A DNA stretch of 64,000 nt from Kribbella sp. CA-293567 (GTDB lineage: Bacteria > Actinomycetota > Actinomycetes > Propionibacteriales > Kribbellaceae): contig NZ_CP114065.1 in assembly GCF_027627575.1 (NCBI RefSeq), positions 5,208,001 to 5,272,000 of the forward strand, given 5' to 3'. The notes under the pieces were generated by a model that was not told the origin of the DNA, did no database searches, and worked only from the letters and a program-made list of their open reading frames with translations. Shown here piece by piece: positions 23,271 through 32,003 of the stretch (positions are counted from its first letter, which is position 1; every line of letters starts with the position of its first letter). The position numbers and the translations under genes were made by a program.

Positions 23271-25175
23271 CTAGATGGCACCGCTGATCGCTTGTTCGCG
23301 GAGTTCGGCGCGGTAGCGCTCCAGCGCGATCAGTTCGCCGAACATCCGGTTGTAGTCGTCGGCCTTGTCGATCGGGTTGGTGCGCTGGAGCTTCGACTTG
23401 AGGTCGGCGATCCGGCGTAGGCAGGTGAGCTCCTGGAGCCGGGCCAAATGTGCCCGGGCGTAGATCTCGTCGGGATCGCGGTCGAGGCGCACCGGGTCGA
23501 CGGCGAGCGCGCTGACGACGGCGGCGGCCGGGTCGATGCCCATCGCCTCGCGGACCGCGACCACCCACGCCTCCCCCGGCGGAGCCTGCGCGGGGCCGCC
23601 GGTCTTCGCCATCGCGGTCCGTACGGCGGCGAGCCAGGGGTGGGTGAAGTCCTGGTCGTCCAGCTCGTCGAACGCCGTACCCATCAGGTGCGGGTGCTGC
23701 ATCGCGATCTTCAGTACGTCCCACTCGATCGTGAAGCGCTGGTCGCGCGGTGACGGCAGGTCGACGCGAGGCGGCGCGGCCGGAGCCTCGCTCGTCGCCT
23801 GCACGGGACCGCGGTCGGGCGCGGCGGGAGCGGGGGCAGGACGAGAGGCAGCCCGGTGTACTTCGGTCCGCACCTGGTCCACCTCCATCCCCAGATGCCC
23901 GGCCAGTTCGCGTGTGAAGGCGTCGACCTTGGACCGGTCGCGGATGCTGATCACGAGTTTCGCCGCGTCGCGCAGGGCGTCGATCCGGGTGTCCGCGCGG
24001 TCCAGGTCGTACTTCGAGAGCACATTGGACAACACGAACCGGTACAGCGGAACCCGCCGGCCGATCAGCTCGCGCACCGCTGCGTCGCCCTTCTGCAACC
24101 GCAGATCGCAGGGGTCGAGTCCGTCAGGCTCGACCGCCACGTAGGTCTGCGACGCGAAGGCCTGGTCGCCTTCGAAAGCCTTCAGCGCGGCACGCTGGCC
24201 GGCGCTGTCACCGTCGAAGGTGAAGATCACCTCGCCGCGGAACTGGTCGTGGTCGAGCAGCAACTGACGCAGTACGCGCGAGTGGTCCTCACCGAACGAC
24301 GTGCCGCAGGTAGCCACCGCAGTCTGTACGCCGGCCAGGTGGCAGGCCATCACGTCGGTGTACCCCTCGACGACGACCGCCTGCTTGCCCTTCGCGATCT
24401 CCCGTCGCGCCAGGTCGACGCCGTACAGGACCTTGGACTTCTTGTAGATCGCGGTCTCGCCGGTGTTGAGGTACTTCGCCTCGATCTTGTCGTCGTCGAA
24501 CAGCCGCCGGGCACCGAACCCGATCACGTCACCGCCGGCGTCGCGGATCGGCCACATCAGCCGGCCGCGGAAGCGGTCGTAGAGCCCGCGCTGGCCGTCC
24601 GAGCAGAGTCCGGAGGCGAGCAGTTCGGTGTTGGTGAACCCGCGGCCGCGCAGGTGCGCGACCAGCGACTCACCGCCGCGGGGCGCGAAACCGACGCCGA
24701 ACAGTACGGCGGCGTCGCGGTCGAAGCCGCGCTTGTCGAGGAACTGCCGGCCGAGCATCGCGTCCGCGGCGCCGAACAGCTGCTCGGAGTAGAACTCGGC
24801 GGCAACCTTGTGCGCCTCGACCAGCCGCGGCCGCTGGTTGCTCTGCGAACGCTGGATCGGCGCGCCGGTGTCGTCGTACCGGAGCTGGATGCCGACCTTG
24901 GCGGCGAGCGTCTCGACCGCCTCGTGGAAGCTGATCTGATCGATCTTCTGGATGAAGTCGATCACGTCGCCGCCCTCTTGGCAGCCGAAGCAGTAGAAGA
25001 AGCCGCGGGCCGGCGTCACGTTGAACGACGGCGACTTCTCGTCGTGGAACGGGCACAGTCCCTTGAGCGATCCGCCGCCCGCGTTCTTCAACGTCACATA
25101 GGAGCCGACGATCTCGTCGATCCGAGCACGCTCGCGCACCAGCGCGATGTCCTCTTCCTTGATCCTGCCGGCCAC
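23271..25175 (-). CDS. dnaG: DNA primase
   Basis: 634 aa. The N-terminal zinc-binding CHC2 site is C41, H44, C62, C65 (CPFHDEKSP...YCFGCQEGGD). Next come the primase core and TOPRIM domain with VVVEGYTDVMA (catalytic Glu) and FTFDGDSAGQ, then a Pro/Ala linker near residues 440-475 and a helicase-binding helical C-terminal domain. Primase makes RNA primers at the replication fork. Length is normal for an actinobacterial DnaG. ATG 25175 is the start. The following sigma factor lies 84 bases downstream. Confidence 0.96.
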   Translation of the reverse strand: MAGRIKEEDIALVRERARIDEIVGSYVTLKNAGGGSLKGLCPFHDEKSPSFNVTPARGFFYCFGCQEGGDVIDFIQKIDQISFHEAVETLAAKVGIQLRYDDTGAPIQRSQSNQRPRLVEAHKVAAEFYSEQLFGAADAMLGRQFLDKRGFDRDAAVLFGVGFAPRGGESLVAHLRGRGFTNTELLASGLCSDGQRGLYDRFRGRLMWPIRDAGGDVIGFGARRLFDDDKIEAKYLNTGETAIYKKSKVLYGVDLARREIAKGKQAVVVEGYTDVMACHLAGVQTAVATCGTSFGEDHSRVLRQLLLDHDQFRGEVIFTFDGDSAGQRAALKAFEGDQAFASQTYVAVEPDGLDPCDLRLQKGDAAVRELIGRRVPLYRFVLSNVLSKYDLDRADTRIDALRDAAKLVISIRDRSKVDAFTRELAGHLGMEVDQVRTEVHRAASRPAPAPAAPDRGPVQATSEAPAAPPRVDLPSPRDQRFTIEWDVLKIAMQHPHLMGTAFDELDDQDFTHPWLAAVRTAMAKTGGPAQAPPGEAWVVAVREAMGIDPAAAVVSALAVDPVRLDRDPDEIYARAHLARLQELTCLRRIADLKSKLQRTNPIDKADDYNRMFGELIALERYRAELREQAISGAI

Positions 25176-25182
25176 GCGGTGA

Positions 25183-25539
25183 GTCTACGGTCCCACCGAA
25201 GCCCGTGACACAACGGACGGCCACAGCCGAATATTCGCTGGCGCCCGGGTCACCGCCGGACGCACGATTCAGCTCTCGACGACCCCGCCGGGACCCTGGG
25301 GTGCGTGTGCGACAGACGATGCCTATCCAACTTCCGGAGATGTCCGTGCAGTCGTCGGCTATGCGCTGGAGCACGGCTGGCAGCCGGACGAGGTCGGTGG
25401 AACTTTTGTGCTGACCGAGGCTGAGCAGGCAGCGGCGTTCGAGCTGCCGGCTTTTCTGATCACCGATCGGCTGAGGCATCCCGGAGCGCCGGAGCCGGGT
25501 CTGCGGGTGTCGTCCTCCGCTGCGGGGACCTCCGGCTAG
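25183..25539 (+). pseudogene. start-less reading frame, probable gene remnant
   Basis: On the plus strand, an open frame from 25183 to TAG 25537-25539 has no usable ATG, GTG or TTG before its well-formed C-terminal part (VRAVVGYALEHGWQPDEVGG, then TFVLTEAEQAAAFELPAFLI). The only early start candidate, GTG 25205, is in another frame. Composition and helical pattern look like genuine coding sequence that has lost its start or been frameshifted, rather than chance. It also covers most of the 382-base gap between dnaG and the next gene; nothing else is seen there. Family not recognised. Confidence 0.4.
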
Positions 25540-25549
25540 AAGTCCCCGC
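25522..25549. terminator. hairpin between convergent frames
   Basis: Eight-bp inverted repeat GCGGGGAC/GTCCCCGC with a 12-base loop that contains the TAG stop of the rightward remnant. It lies nine bases from the end of the leftward ferredoxin reductase gene and may serve both strands. Confidence 0.45.
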
Positions 25550-25557
25550 CGGCGAGG

Positions 25558-26799
25558 TCAGAGGTCGGAGAGTTCGATCGACGTGTCTGCGAGGCGGGCT
25601 GGGTCGTGGGGCTTCTTGGAGCTGATCAGGGACTTCAGCTGGTCGATGGTGTCCCAGGTGTTGACCTGCATGGCGGCCAGGGCGTGGTTGTCGGGCGACA
25701 GCCAGAAGGCCAGGTAAGCGCCGGTGGTGGGGTCGCCGCGGAGGACCACCTGGTACGACGTGCCGCGCGGGACGTCGCCGGTGTACTCCATGCCGAGGTC
25801 GTACTGGTCGGTGAAGAAATACGGCAGCGCATCCTGTACGACGTCCTGGCCGAGCAGCGCCTTGGCGGCGACGACTCCGCTGTCGATCGCGTTCTGCCAG
25901 TGCTCGACACGGACCGAGCGGCCGAGCAGCGGGTGGTCCCAGCGGACCACGTCACCGGCGGCGTACACACCCGGCACGGAGGTCTGGAGGTCCGAGCCGG
26001 TGAGAATGCCTGAACCCTCGTCGCGGCCGGCCACCTCGATGCCGGCGGCCTCGGCGAGTTCGGTGTTGGGCTGGACGCCGACCCCGACGACCACCAGATC
26101 GGCGGGCAGGACGTCGCCGCCCGACAGCTTCACGCCGGTCACCTGGCCGTCGCCTTCGAAGCCCGCGACGCTGGTGTCGAACCTCAGCTCGACACCGTGC
26201 TGACGGTGCAGCTCGGCGTACAGGTTGCCGATCTGCTCGCCCATCACCGAGGCGAGTGCGGTCGGCTGCGGCTCGACGACAGTGACCTCGCAACCACGCT
26301 CGCGCGCGGCCGCGGCGGATTCGAGCCCGATCCAGCCGGCGCCGACGACGACCACGCGCGGCTTTGCGGCGTACGCGTCGGTGAGCGCCTGAGACTCGGC
26401 CGCAGTCCGCAGATAGTGGACGCCGGCCAGCTCAGCCCCCGGTACGTCGAGCTTGCGCACCCGGCTGCCGGTGGCGATCAGCAGCTTGCCGTACGCGATC
26501 TCGCCGTTCTCGCCCAGACTGACCGTCCGAGCCGCCGTGTCGATCGCCGTCGCCTTCGTGCCCAGGCGCAGCTCGATGTTCTTCTCGTCGTACCAGTTCT
26601 GGTCGTGGAGCCGCGCGGCCTCCGGCTCCTTCTTGCCGAGCAGCACGTCCTTGGACAGCGGCGGTCGCTCGTAGGGCAGTTCGGTCTCGTCGCCGATCAG
26701 GACGACCTCTCCGGTCCAGCCCTCGTCCCTCAGCGTCTCCGCGGCCTTGGCGCCGGCCAGGCTCGCCCCGATGATGACAATGCGCTCCGAGTCGGTCAT
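25558..26799 (-). CDS. FAD-dependent ferredoxin/rubredoxin reductase
   Basis: 413 aa. Two nucleotide-binding folds: FAD near the N-terminus (IVIIGASLAGAKAAETLR, then ELPYERPPLSKD) and NAD(P)H at about residues 148-178 (VVVVGAGWIGLESAAAARE with E at the end of strand 2). A second FAD motif is SVPGVYAAGDVV, about residue 280. It lacks redox-active CxxC, so it is of the putidaredoxin-reductase type that feeds electrons to ferredoxin, often for a P450 or oxygenase. No such partner is adjacent. It is convergent with the preceding remnant. Confidence 0.9.
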   Translation of the reverse strand: MTDSERIVIIGASLAGAKAAETLRDEGWTGEVVLIGDETELPYERPPLSKDVLLGKKEPEAARLHDQNWYDEKNIELRLGTKATAIDTAARTVSLGENGEIAYGKLLIATGSRVRKLDVPGAELAGVHYLRTAAESQALTDAYAAKPRVVVVGAGWIGLESAAAARERGCEVTVVEPQPTALASVMGEQIGNLYAELHRQHGVELRFDTSVAGFEGDGQVTGVKLSGGDVLPADLVVVGVGVQPNTELAEAAGIEVAGRDEGSGILTGSDLQTSVPGVYAAGDVVRWDHPLLGRSVRVEHWQNAIDSGVVAAKALLGQDVVQDALPYFFTDQYDLGMEYTGDVPRGTSYQVVLRGDPTTGAYLAFWLSPDNHALAAMQVNTWDTIDQLKSLISSKKPHDPARLADTSIELSDL

Positions 26800-26808
26800 G
26801 TCCCGAGG

Positions 26809-28041
26809 TTAGACCAGCCGCGTGTGCCAGCTCAGGGCCGACGGGTCGGTCAGCGACGCGACCTGATCGACGATGACCCGCAGCCGGGCGCCGTCGTCCG
26901 CGGCGTCGCGGAAGTCGGCGGCGAAGGGCGCGTCCAGCTCGCGCGGCGCCGAGGCCCACAACACCTCGACCAGCTCGGTCAGCAGCTCGCGCTGGACCGC
27001 CCGGCGGGCCTGCCGCTCGGGCGAGTTCAGCACGTGGAACATGCCGATGCTCTTGAGCAGCGCGATCTCGACCCGGACGCTGTCCGGCGCGACCAGGTCG
27101 GCCTCGTAGCGGATCAGTCGCGACCGGCCGAAGCGCGCGTGGGTGGCCTGCTCGGCCGCGGTCACGAAGCGCCCGATCAGCTGGCTGGTGAGATCCTTCA
27201 GCCCGCCGAGCGCGCGCCGGCTGTCGTCGAAAGGCGCGCTCGGCCAGTACGGCAGCGCGGTCAGCCGGTCCCAGCCGTCGTCCAGCTCCGCATCGGTTGC
27301 CTCAGGCAAGTAGATTCGCCGGACCGTCTCCCAGTACGGCGCCCGCTCAGCACCGATCCGGCCGAGATCGATGTACCGCGCGACGATCCCGTCCTCGACG
27401 TCGTGCACCGAGTAGGCCACGTCGTCGGCGAAGTCCATCACCTGTGCCTCGAGACAGCGCCGGCCGCCCTCGACGCCCTGCCGCAGCCAGTCGAAGACCG
27501 CCGCGTCGTCGTCGTACGCACCGAACTTCCGCTCCCCCGGCTTGCGCTGCCACGGGTACTTCGTGGCCGCGTCGAGAGTCGCGCGGCTGAGGTTCAGCCC
27601 CACGCTGCGTCCGGCCGCGTCGAACGTCTTCGACTCCAGCCGGGTCAGCAACCGCAGGGTCTGCGCGTTTCCCTCGAAGCCGCCGATCTTCTCCGCCAAC
27701 TGGTCCAGAGCCCGCTCACCGTTGTGCCCGAACGGCGGGTGACCCAGGTCGTGGGCGAGACAGGCCGCGTCGACGATGTCCGGATCACAGCCGAGCGTGC
27801 TGGCCAGCTCCCTGCCGATCTGCGCCACCTCCAGGCTGTGCGTCAGCCGGTTGCGCACGAAGTCGTCGCTGCCCGCCGTCGCGACCTGCGTCTTCGCCGC
27901 CAGCCGACGCAACGCGGCACTGTGCAGCACACGCGCGCGATCACGAGCGAACGCCGACCGCCCCGGCCGTTTGACCGGCTCCGCGACCCACCGCTCCGCG
28001 TCGTGCTCGTCGTACCACTCGTGCTGCTTTCTCATCACCAC
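26809..28041 (-). CDS. dgt: deoxyguanosinetriphosphate triphosphohydrolase-like protein
   Basis: 410 aa. HD-domain metal ligands are visible: RLTHSLEVAQIGR (His), then AHDLGHPPFGHNGE (His-Asp) at about residue 95 onward and an Asp in MDFADDVAYSVHD. The enzyme converts dNTP to deoxynucleoside and triphosphate. Length and the RSAFARDRARVLHS opening match the actinobacterial Dgt family. GTG/ATG codons at the start (VMRK) leave two options six bases apart. The dgt-dnaG neighbourhood is conserved in many actinobacteria. Confidence 0.92.
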   Translation of the reverse strand: MVMRKQHEWYDEHDAERWVAEPVKRPGRSAFARDRARVLHSAALRRLAAKTQVATAGSDDFVRNRLTHSLEVAQIGRELASTLGCDPDIVDAACLAHDLGHPPFGHNGERALDQLAEKIGGFEGNAQTLRLLTRLESKTFDAAGRSVGLNLSRATLDAATKYPWQRKPGERKFGAYDDDAAVFDWLRQGVEGGRRCLEAQVMDFADDVAYSVHDVEDGIVARYIDLGRIGAERAPYWETVRRIYLPEATDAELDDGWDRLTALPYWPSAPFDDSRRALGGLKDLTSQLIGRFVTAAEQATHARFGRSRLIRYEADLVAPDSVRVEIALLKSIGMFHVLNSPERQARRAVQRELLTELVEVLWASAPRELDAPFAADFRDAADDGARLRVIVDQVASLTDPSALSWHTRLV

Positions 28042-28184
28042 TCACCCTAGCCACCCGCACCGACAGTTCTTCTGCGAACTTCGGCGTAACAGCGAAGGAC
28101 TCCCGGCGATACAGCAGGCAAGGGGAACGGGAACACCAGGGGGAACCAGATGGCCGGTCGGCCGGCGTGCGTCCGCGTGCGGGT

Positions 28185-30617
28185 ATGAAGAAGCGAACCG
28201 TCGCGATCCTCGCGTTGGCGGCCGGGCTCGCGACCGGCGTTCTGGTCGGCGTGTTCGACCAGGGCGACCGGACGATCGGTCCCGAGCACGCCGCCTCCGC
28301 ATGCCCTCGGTCCGGCGCGGTCACCAAGTTCACCACGCGACTCTCGGTGAGCGAGGGGTCGGCACAGCAGGCGCAGGTGCGCGCGTCGGCCGCGGCCGAG
28401 GTCGCGCAGGCCGATAGGTCGTGGACGCCGGATCGGCTGCCGCTCTGCGTCTTCTCCAACGGCCAGACGCAGGAGTTCCCGAGCAACCCCGAATACGAGC
28501 GACTCGGCCCGCCGCAGCTCCCTGTTTCGCGGTACGAGCTCGACGCCGCCGCGTCGAAACTGCAGGTCGACTACGCGCAGACCCTGATCCCGCTGCAGGG
28601 ACTGCCCGGCGCACCCAGCGCGGACTACTACTTCAGCCAGTTCACCGCCTCCGCAGTGGCCGCCTACCGGCAGGGCCGGGTCCTGCATTTGGACATCGAC
28701 CTCTGCCGATCCCCGAGAGTCCGCCTGGTCTGCCAACCGAACCCCACCAAGGCCGCCCCGGCCGTCGTCGAACTGGTGATCGCCGACAACGTCCGCGCCG
28801 AGCACTCCACCGTCACCAGCGCGCCTCAACCCACCTCGTTGAAGTCAGACCCCGCCGCCCGTACGACGACGTACACCTGGCGACTGACCGACCCGGCCAC
28901 ACCACTGTCGGTCGAGATCCCGCTGGCCTGGACCGTCCGCTGGACCGCTCAGTCCTCCCCGGTCGGTGAACCGGGCAACTTCTCCCTCGGTTCTGCGAGC
29001 TTCCGGGTCAACTGGCCGATGCTCCGGGACACCTCACCCGCCCTGCTCGCCCTCGCGCTCGCGACGTTCTTCCTGGGACGGTTCGGGCAGCGCGCGGCCG
29101 GGATCGGTCCGGCTCTCGCCTTCACCGCTTTGCTGGCCGGCCTGACCATCGACGTTCTTCCCTTCCAGCCAGGTGACGGCCTGCTGAGTGCCTTCACCTG
29201 GGCCGCCGTCACGATCCTGAGCGCGGTCAACCGGCGGGGCTTGCTGATCGGCGCAGCCGTGCTGGGACTGCTCGCTGCGGTCGGCGGAGCGGTCGGGGAT
29301 CTCCAACTCGCTTCCTCGCTCGGCCTGCTGACCGTCGTGACAGCCGGCCTCATCAGCCTGGGCTCCAGACTGTTGGTGATCCCCCGGACACTGTCGATCG
29401 CAGCCCTTGAGAACACCTCGCCCTGGTTCAGGAACCGCGCTCTGTCGGTTCGCGGAGGCCTCGCCAGAGCGGCCTTGTTCCTCCTGGTCGCGACGGCCGC
29501 GGCCTCCGCCGGTGACGCGCTCGGCCGGTACGCCGAGAGGGACGGCCGCAGCCTCACCCAACTGGTCGACTCCGTCGTGATGTCCGCGAGCAGCAACCTC
29601 GGCTGGGTGGTCCTCTCCGCGACGTCAACGCTCGTCCTCTGCCTCTGTCTGGCGAAGTTCGCCACCATCCCGGCGGCACAGCTGCAGATCACCTCCGCCC
29701 AGGTCCTCGCGTTGACCCTGGTCGTCGCCGTGGTCGTGCCACCGCCGACCTTGAGGTGGGCAGGCGTCGGCCTGCCGGTCTGGCTGCTGACCTGGCTGAC
29801 GCTGGCGCTCGTCGTCCGAGGCCGCGAACCGGCAGGGCTGGTACCGGACGGGCTCACCGCGCGCGAGCGATTGGACCGTGCTCTGAAGGCCGAGAAGTCC
29901 CGGGGCGAAGTACTCGCGCTGGACACCAAGCTGACCGCGGGCGCCGCAAGCCTCACCGACCTGGAGACGAGCGCCTCGACCCACCGAAGGTTCTACCCAG
30001 GTGACCTGGGCAGAGATCTGTTCAGGCGAGGTTCCGGCGCCGGCTGGCTCGCGAACGCGAGGACAACAGCCTGGATCGGTACTGCGCTGGCCCTGTTGCT
30101 GGTCGGCTACTACGTCTTCGGTGCCCTCCAAGCACTGCCCCGACGGCTGACCTACAACGGACTCTTCTACCTCGCCGTCGACGTCCTCTCCGAGTTCGCC
30201 CGGTGGATCGGCCTGGCCTTCGCCTTCGGCGCGCTGTACCAGCGGCTGCCCACGCGAGTCGGCGCTAGCAAAGGCGCAGTACTCGGCATCGCCTGGATGG
30301 CCGGCGCGGGCCTTGCGGAGCTGGCCGCCGGCTGGCGCGGTACGCCGACGTCCGGGCTGTGGCTCTACCTGTCGCTCCAGATCATCGTCTTCCTGATCGC
30401 GCTCGGCGCGGCCTACGACCTGATGACCGTCGAGGCGGCCGGCGGCTCGTGGCGGCGGCTGACCGACCTGTACCGGATCCAGACCTTCCGGCAGCGCCTC
30501 GCCTACCTGGGTCCGCTGGTGCTCGCGCTGATCGGGCTGGCCGACCAGATCCGCACGGGAGCGCCCGAAGAGCTGGCGAAGCAACTCTTCGCCGGTCTCA
30601 GCGCGATCGCAGGCTGA
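28185..30617 (+). CDS. large polytopic membrane protein, unknown
   Basis: About 810 aa from ATG 28185; GTG 28167 would add six residues. A signal-anchor (VAILALAAGLATGVLVGVF) is followed by an extracytoplasmic domain of about 250 residues with paired cysteines (ACPRSG, LCVFSNG, LCRSPRVRLVCQ), suggesting disulfides. From about residue 285 there are a dozen or more hydrophobic spans, interrupted near residues 550-630 by a charged cytoplasmic segment. It resembles uncharacterised actinobacterial membrane proteins of the DUF6185 kind, a resemblance not checked. No catalytic motif. Divergent from dgt. Confidence 0.7.
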   Translation: MKKRTVAILALAAGLATGVLVGVFDQGDRTIGPEHAASACPRSGAVTKFTTRLSVSEGSAQQAQVRASAAAEVAQADRSWTPDRLPLCVFSNGQTQEFPSNPEYERLGPPQLPVSRYELDAAASKLQVDYAQTLIPLQGLPGAPSADYYFSQFTASAVAAYRQGRVLHLDIDLCRSPRVRLVCQPNPTKAAPAVVELVIADNVRAEHSTVTSAPQPTSLKSDPAARTTTYTWRLTDPATPLSVEIPLAWTVRWTAQSSPVGEPGNFSLGSASFRVNWPMLRDTSPALLALALATFFLGRFGQRAAGIGPALAFTALLAGLTIDVLPFQPGDGLLSAFTWAAVTILSAVNRRGLLIGAAVLGLLAAVGGAVGDLQLASSLGLLTVVTAGLISLGSRLLVIPRTLSIAALENTSPWFRNRALSVRGGLARAALFLLVATAAASAGDALGRYAERDGRSLTQLVDSVVMSASSNLGWVVLSATSTLVLCLCLAKFATIPAAQLQITSAQVLALTLVVAVVVPPPTLRWAGVGLPVWLLTWLTLALVVRGREPAGLVPDGLTARERLDRALKAEKSRGEVLALDTKLTAGAASLTDLETSASTHRRFYPGDLGRDLFRRGSGAGWLANARTTAWIGTALALLLVGYYVFGALQALPRRLTYNGLFYLAVDVLSEFARWIGLAFAFGALYQRLPTRVGASKGAVLGIAWMAGAGLAELAAGWRGTPTSGLWLYLSLQIIVFLIALGAAYDLMTVEAAGGSWRRLTDLYRIQTFRQRLAYLGPLVLALIGLADQIRTGAPEELAKQLFAGLSAIAG

Positions 30618-30633
30618 CCTGGCTCAGCCTGCG
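30608..30633. terminator. bidirectional terminator between convergent genes
   Basis: Perfect 10-bp inverted repeat CGCAGGCTGA/TCAGCCTGCG with a 6-base loop. Its arms contain both stop codons: TGA of the rightward membrane protein and TGA (read as TCA) of the leftward reductase. Confidence 0.65.
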
Positions 30634-31235
30634 ACGCAGTAGCGGAGCCAGGTGATGCCGGGTTTGAAGGTCTCGACGTTGGCCAGGGCGAGGTCGAGGT
30701 GGCCGGTGAAGGTGTCGTGCCAGCGGGGCGCGTCGCCGACCACGACGGGGTGGATCAGGAGGCTCAGTTCGTCGACCAGACCCTGCTCCAGCAGAGCACC
30801 GACGAGAGCGCCGCCGCTGTCGACGCGGACCAGCTTGGCGCCGCGGCGGCCGAGCAGGTCCAGGACTTCCGCCAGGTCGACGTGGTCGTAGCCGGTGACG
30901 CACTCCTGGATGGTGCTGTCAGGGGCTCGGGCCGGCGTCAGCTCGGAGTACAGCGCGAGGACGTCCGACCAGTAGCCGAGGTCGCGGAGCGCGTCGAGGT
31001 TGTGGACGCGATGGCGGCTGTCGACGACCGCCAGCAGCGGTCCGGCAGCCCGTGGGCCCGGCCTCGGCGCGACCCGGACAGCACTCTCCTGGGCGAGGAG
31101 GGTGTCGGCGCCGACCAGCGTCACATCCTCCTGCCACAAGGTCGCCATCGCGTAGAAACGCGCTTGGTCCGCCTCGAAGCCGGTGGTCGCACCGTCGATC
31201 GAGATCGCGAGATGAGCCAGTACATGAGGCCGCAT
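30624..31235 (-). CDS. RibD C-terminal/dihydrofolate-reductase-like protein
   Basis: 203 aa. The chain has the RibD_C/DHFR-fold pattern: HLAISIDGATTGF at the N-terminus, LVGADTLLAQES (strand and NADPH-loop), then VRVDSGGALVGALLEQGLVDELSLLIHPVVVG, the family's most conserved core. Members reduce pteridine or riboflavin-pathway intermediates with NADPH; many are stand-alone and of unknown substrate. It is ten bases downstream of a TetR gene on the same strand, so it is probably under that regulator. Confidence 0.85.
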   Translation of the reverse strand: MRPHVLAHLAISIDGATTGFEADQARFYAMATLWQEDVTLVGADTLLAQESAVRVAPRPGPRAAGPLLAVVDSRHRVHNLDALRDLGYWSDVLALYSELTPARAPDSTIQECVTGYDHVDLAEVLDLLGRRGAKLVRVDSGGALVGALLEQGLVDELSLLIHPVVVGDAPRWHDTFTGHLDLALANVETFKPGITWLRYCVAG

Positions 31236-31245
31236 AGCTCAGAAG

Positions 31246-31899
31246 CTAGACGGCCCCACCGACAGATTCCCACGGCAGCGCGGTTCCTGAGGTCGCTGCT
31301 GCTTGGAGGCGGGCGCGGATCGACTTCCGTGCCTGGGTGTAGATCGCGGCATCGCCGTCGCGGAGCAGGGAGGCCAGGTTCGCGGAGTCGTAGTAGGCGT
31401 TCAGCTCGAACGCGAGTTGGACGGGATCCGTCGTGAGCTCACCAGCCGCGATCGCTTCACCGACTGTCTGCTCGAGCAACTGGATCCACTCACGATTGAC
31501 CTCGGCCAGGTATTCGTGGACCGGGCCGCGGCGGGCGCCGTACTCATGGGAGGCCTTCGCGAAGAAGCAGCCACCGGGGAAGACGCGCCGCTCCGAATAG
31601 TCCAGCCAGCGCTCGCTCAGCAACCACAGCCGTCCCAGTCCGGGCTCCACAGCGAACGCAGGCTCGACCACTGCCTCCGCGTAGATCCGCCGGGCCGCTC
31701 GAACAGTCGCCAGCTGCAGTTCTTCCTTCGACCCGAAGTGCGCGAACACACCGGCCTTGCTGAGCTCCAGTTCCTTGGCCAGCCGGCCGATCGACAACCC
31801 TTCCAGCCCGTCCACAGAGGCGATGTCGACCGCGGCGCGCAGTACCGACCGCCGCGTCTGGTCGCCACGCACCAGGCGCCCATCGACTCGTGTCTCCAC
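31246..31899 (-). CDS. TetR-family regulator
   Basis: 217 aa. N-terminal HTH: TRRSVLRAAVDIASVDGLEGLS, then IGRLAKELELSKAGVFAHFGSKEEL (helices 2-3, recognition at SKAGVFAHF). The ligand domain is helical with LSERWLDYSERRVFPGGCFF, typical of the TetR_C_39/16-type group. It reads away from the hydrolase gene, and a palindrome between them (31961-31976) is the likely operator. It probably represses itself, the reductase below it and the divergent hydrolase. Confidence 0.9.
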   Translation of the reverse strand: METRVDGRLVRGDQTRRSVLRAAVDIASVDGLEGLSIGRLAKELELSKAGVFAHFGSKEELQLATVRAARRIYAEAVVEPAFAVEPGLGRLWLLSERWLDYSERRVFPGGCFFAKASHEYGARRGPVHEYLAEVNREWIQLLEQTVGEAIAAGELTTDPVQLAFELNAYYDSANLASLLRDGDAAIYTQARKSIRARLQAAATSGTALPWESVGGAV

Positions 31900-31932
31900 C
31901 CGCCACCTCCTGTCCGGCAGATCTTAGTTCGC

Positions 31933-31961
31933 TTGACTCCGTGACCTGGACAATCTAATAA
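31933..31961 (+). promoter_or_regulatory. near-consensus promoter of hydrolase gene
   Basis: TTGACT (31933-31938), 17-base spacer, TAATAA (31956-31961), close to a sigma-A consensus and strikingly AT-rich for this genome. It reads toward ATG 32004. The operator palindrome starts in the -10, so repression can be tight. Confidence 0.7.
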
Positions 31962-31976
31962 TACGACCGTTCGTAT
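31961..31976. promoter_or_regulatory. TetR operator palindrome
   Basis: ATACGACCGTTCGTAT: six-base arms ATACGA/TCGTAT around four bases, a standard TetR-family operator form. It overlaps the end of the -10 and the likely transcription start of the divergent hydrolase gene. Repressor identity (the adjacent TetR gene) is inferred from position. Confidence 0.7.
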
Positions 31977-32003
31977 AGTTTCTCGGCCCGGAGGACCACC
32001 ACG

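Noticed and set aside
23206..23724. Minus-strand frame overlapping the dnaG 3' end
   Set aside because: Arg/Ala/Gly-rich shadow translation with no recognisable domain; dnaG accounts for the sequence.
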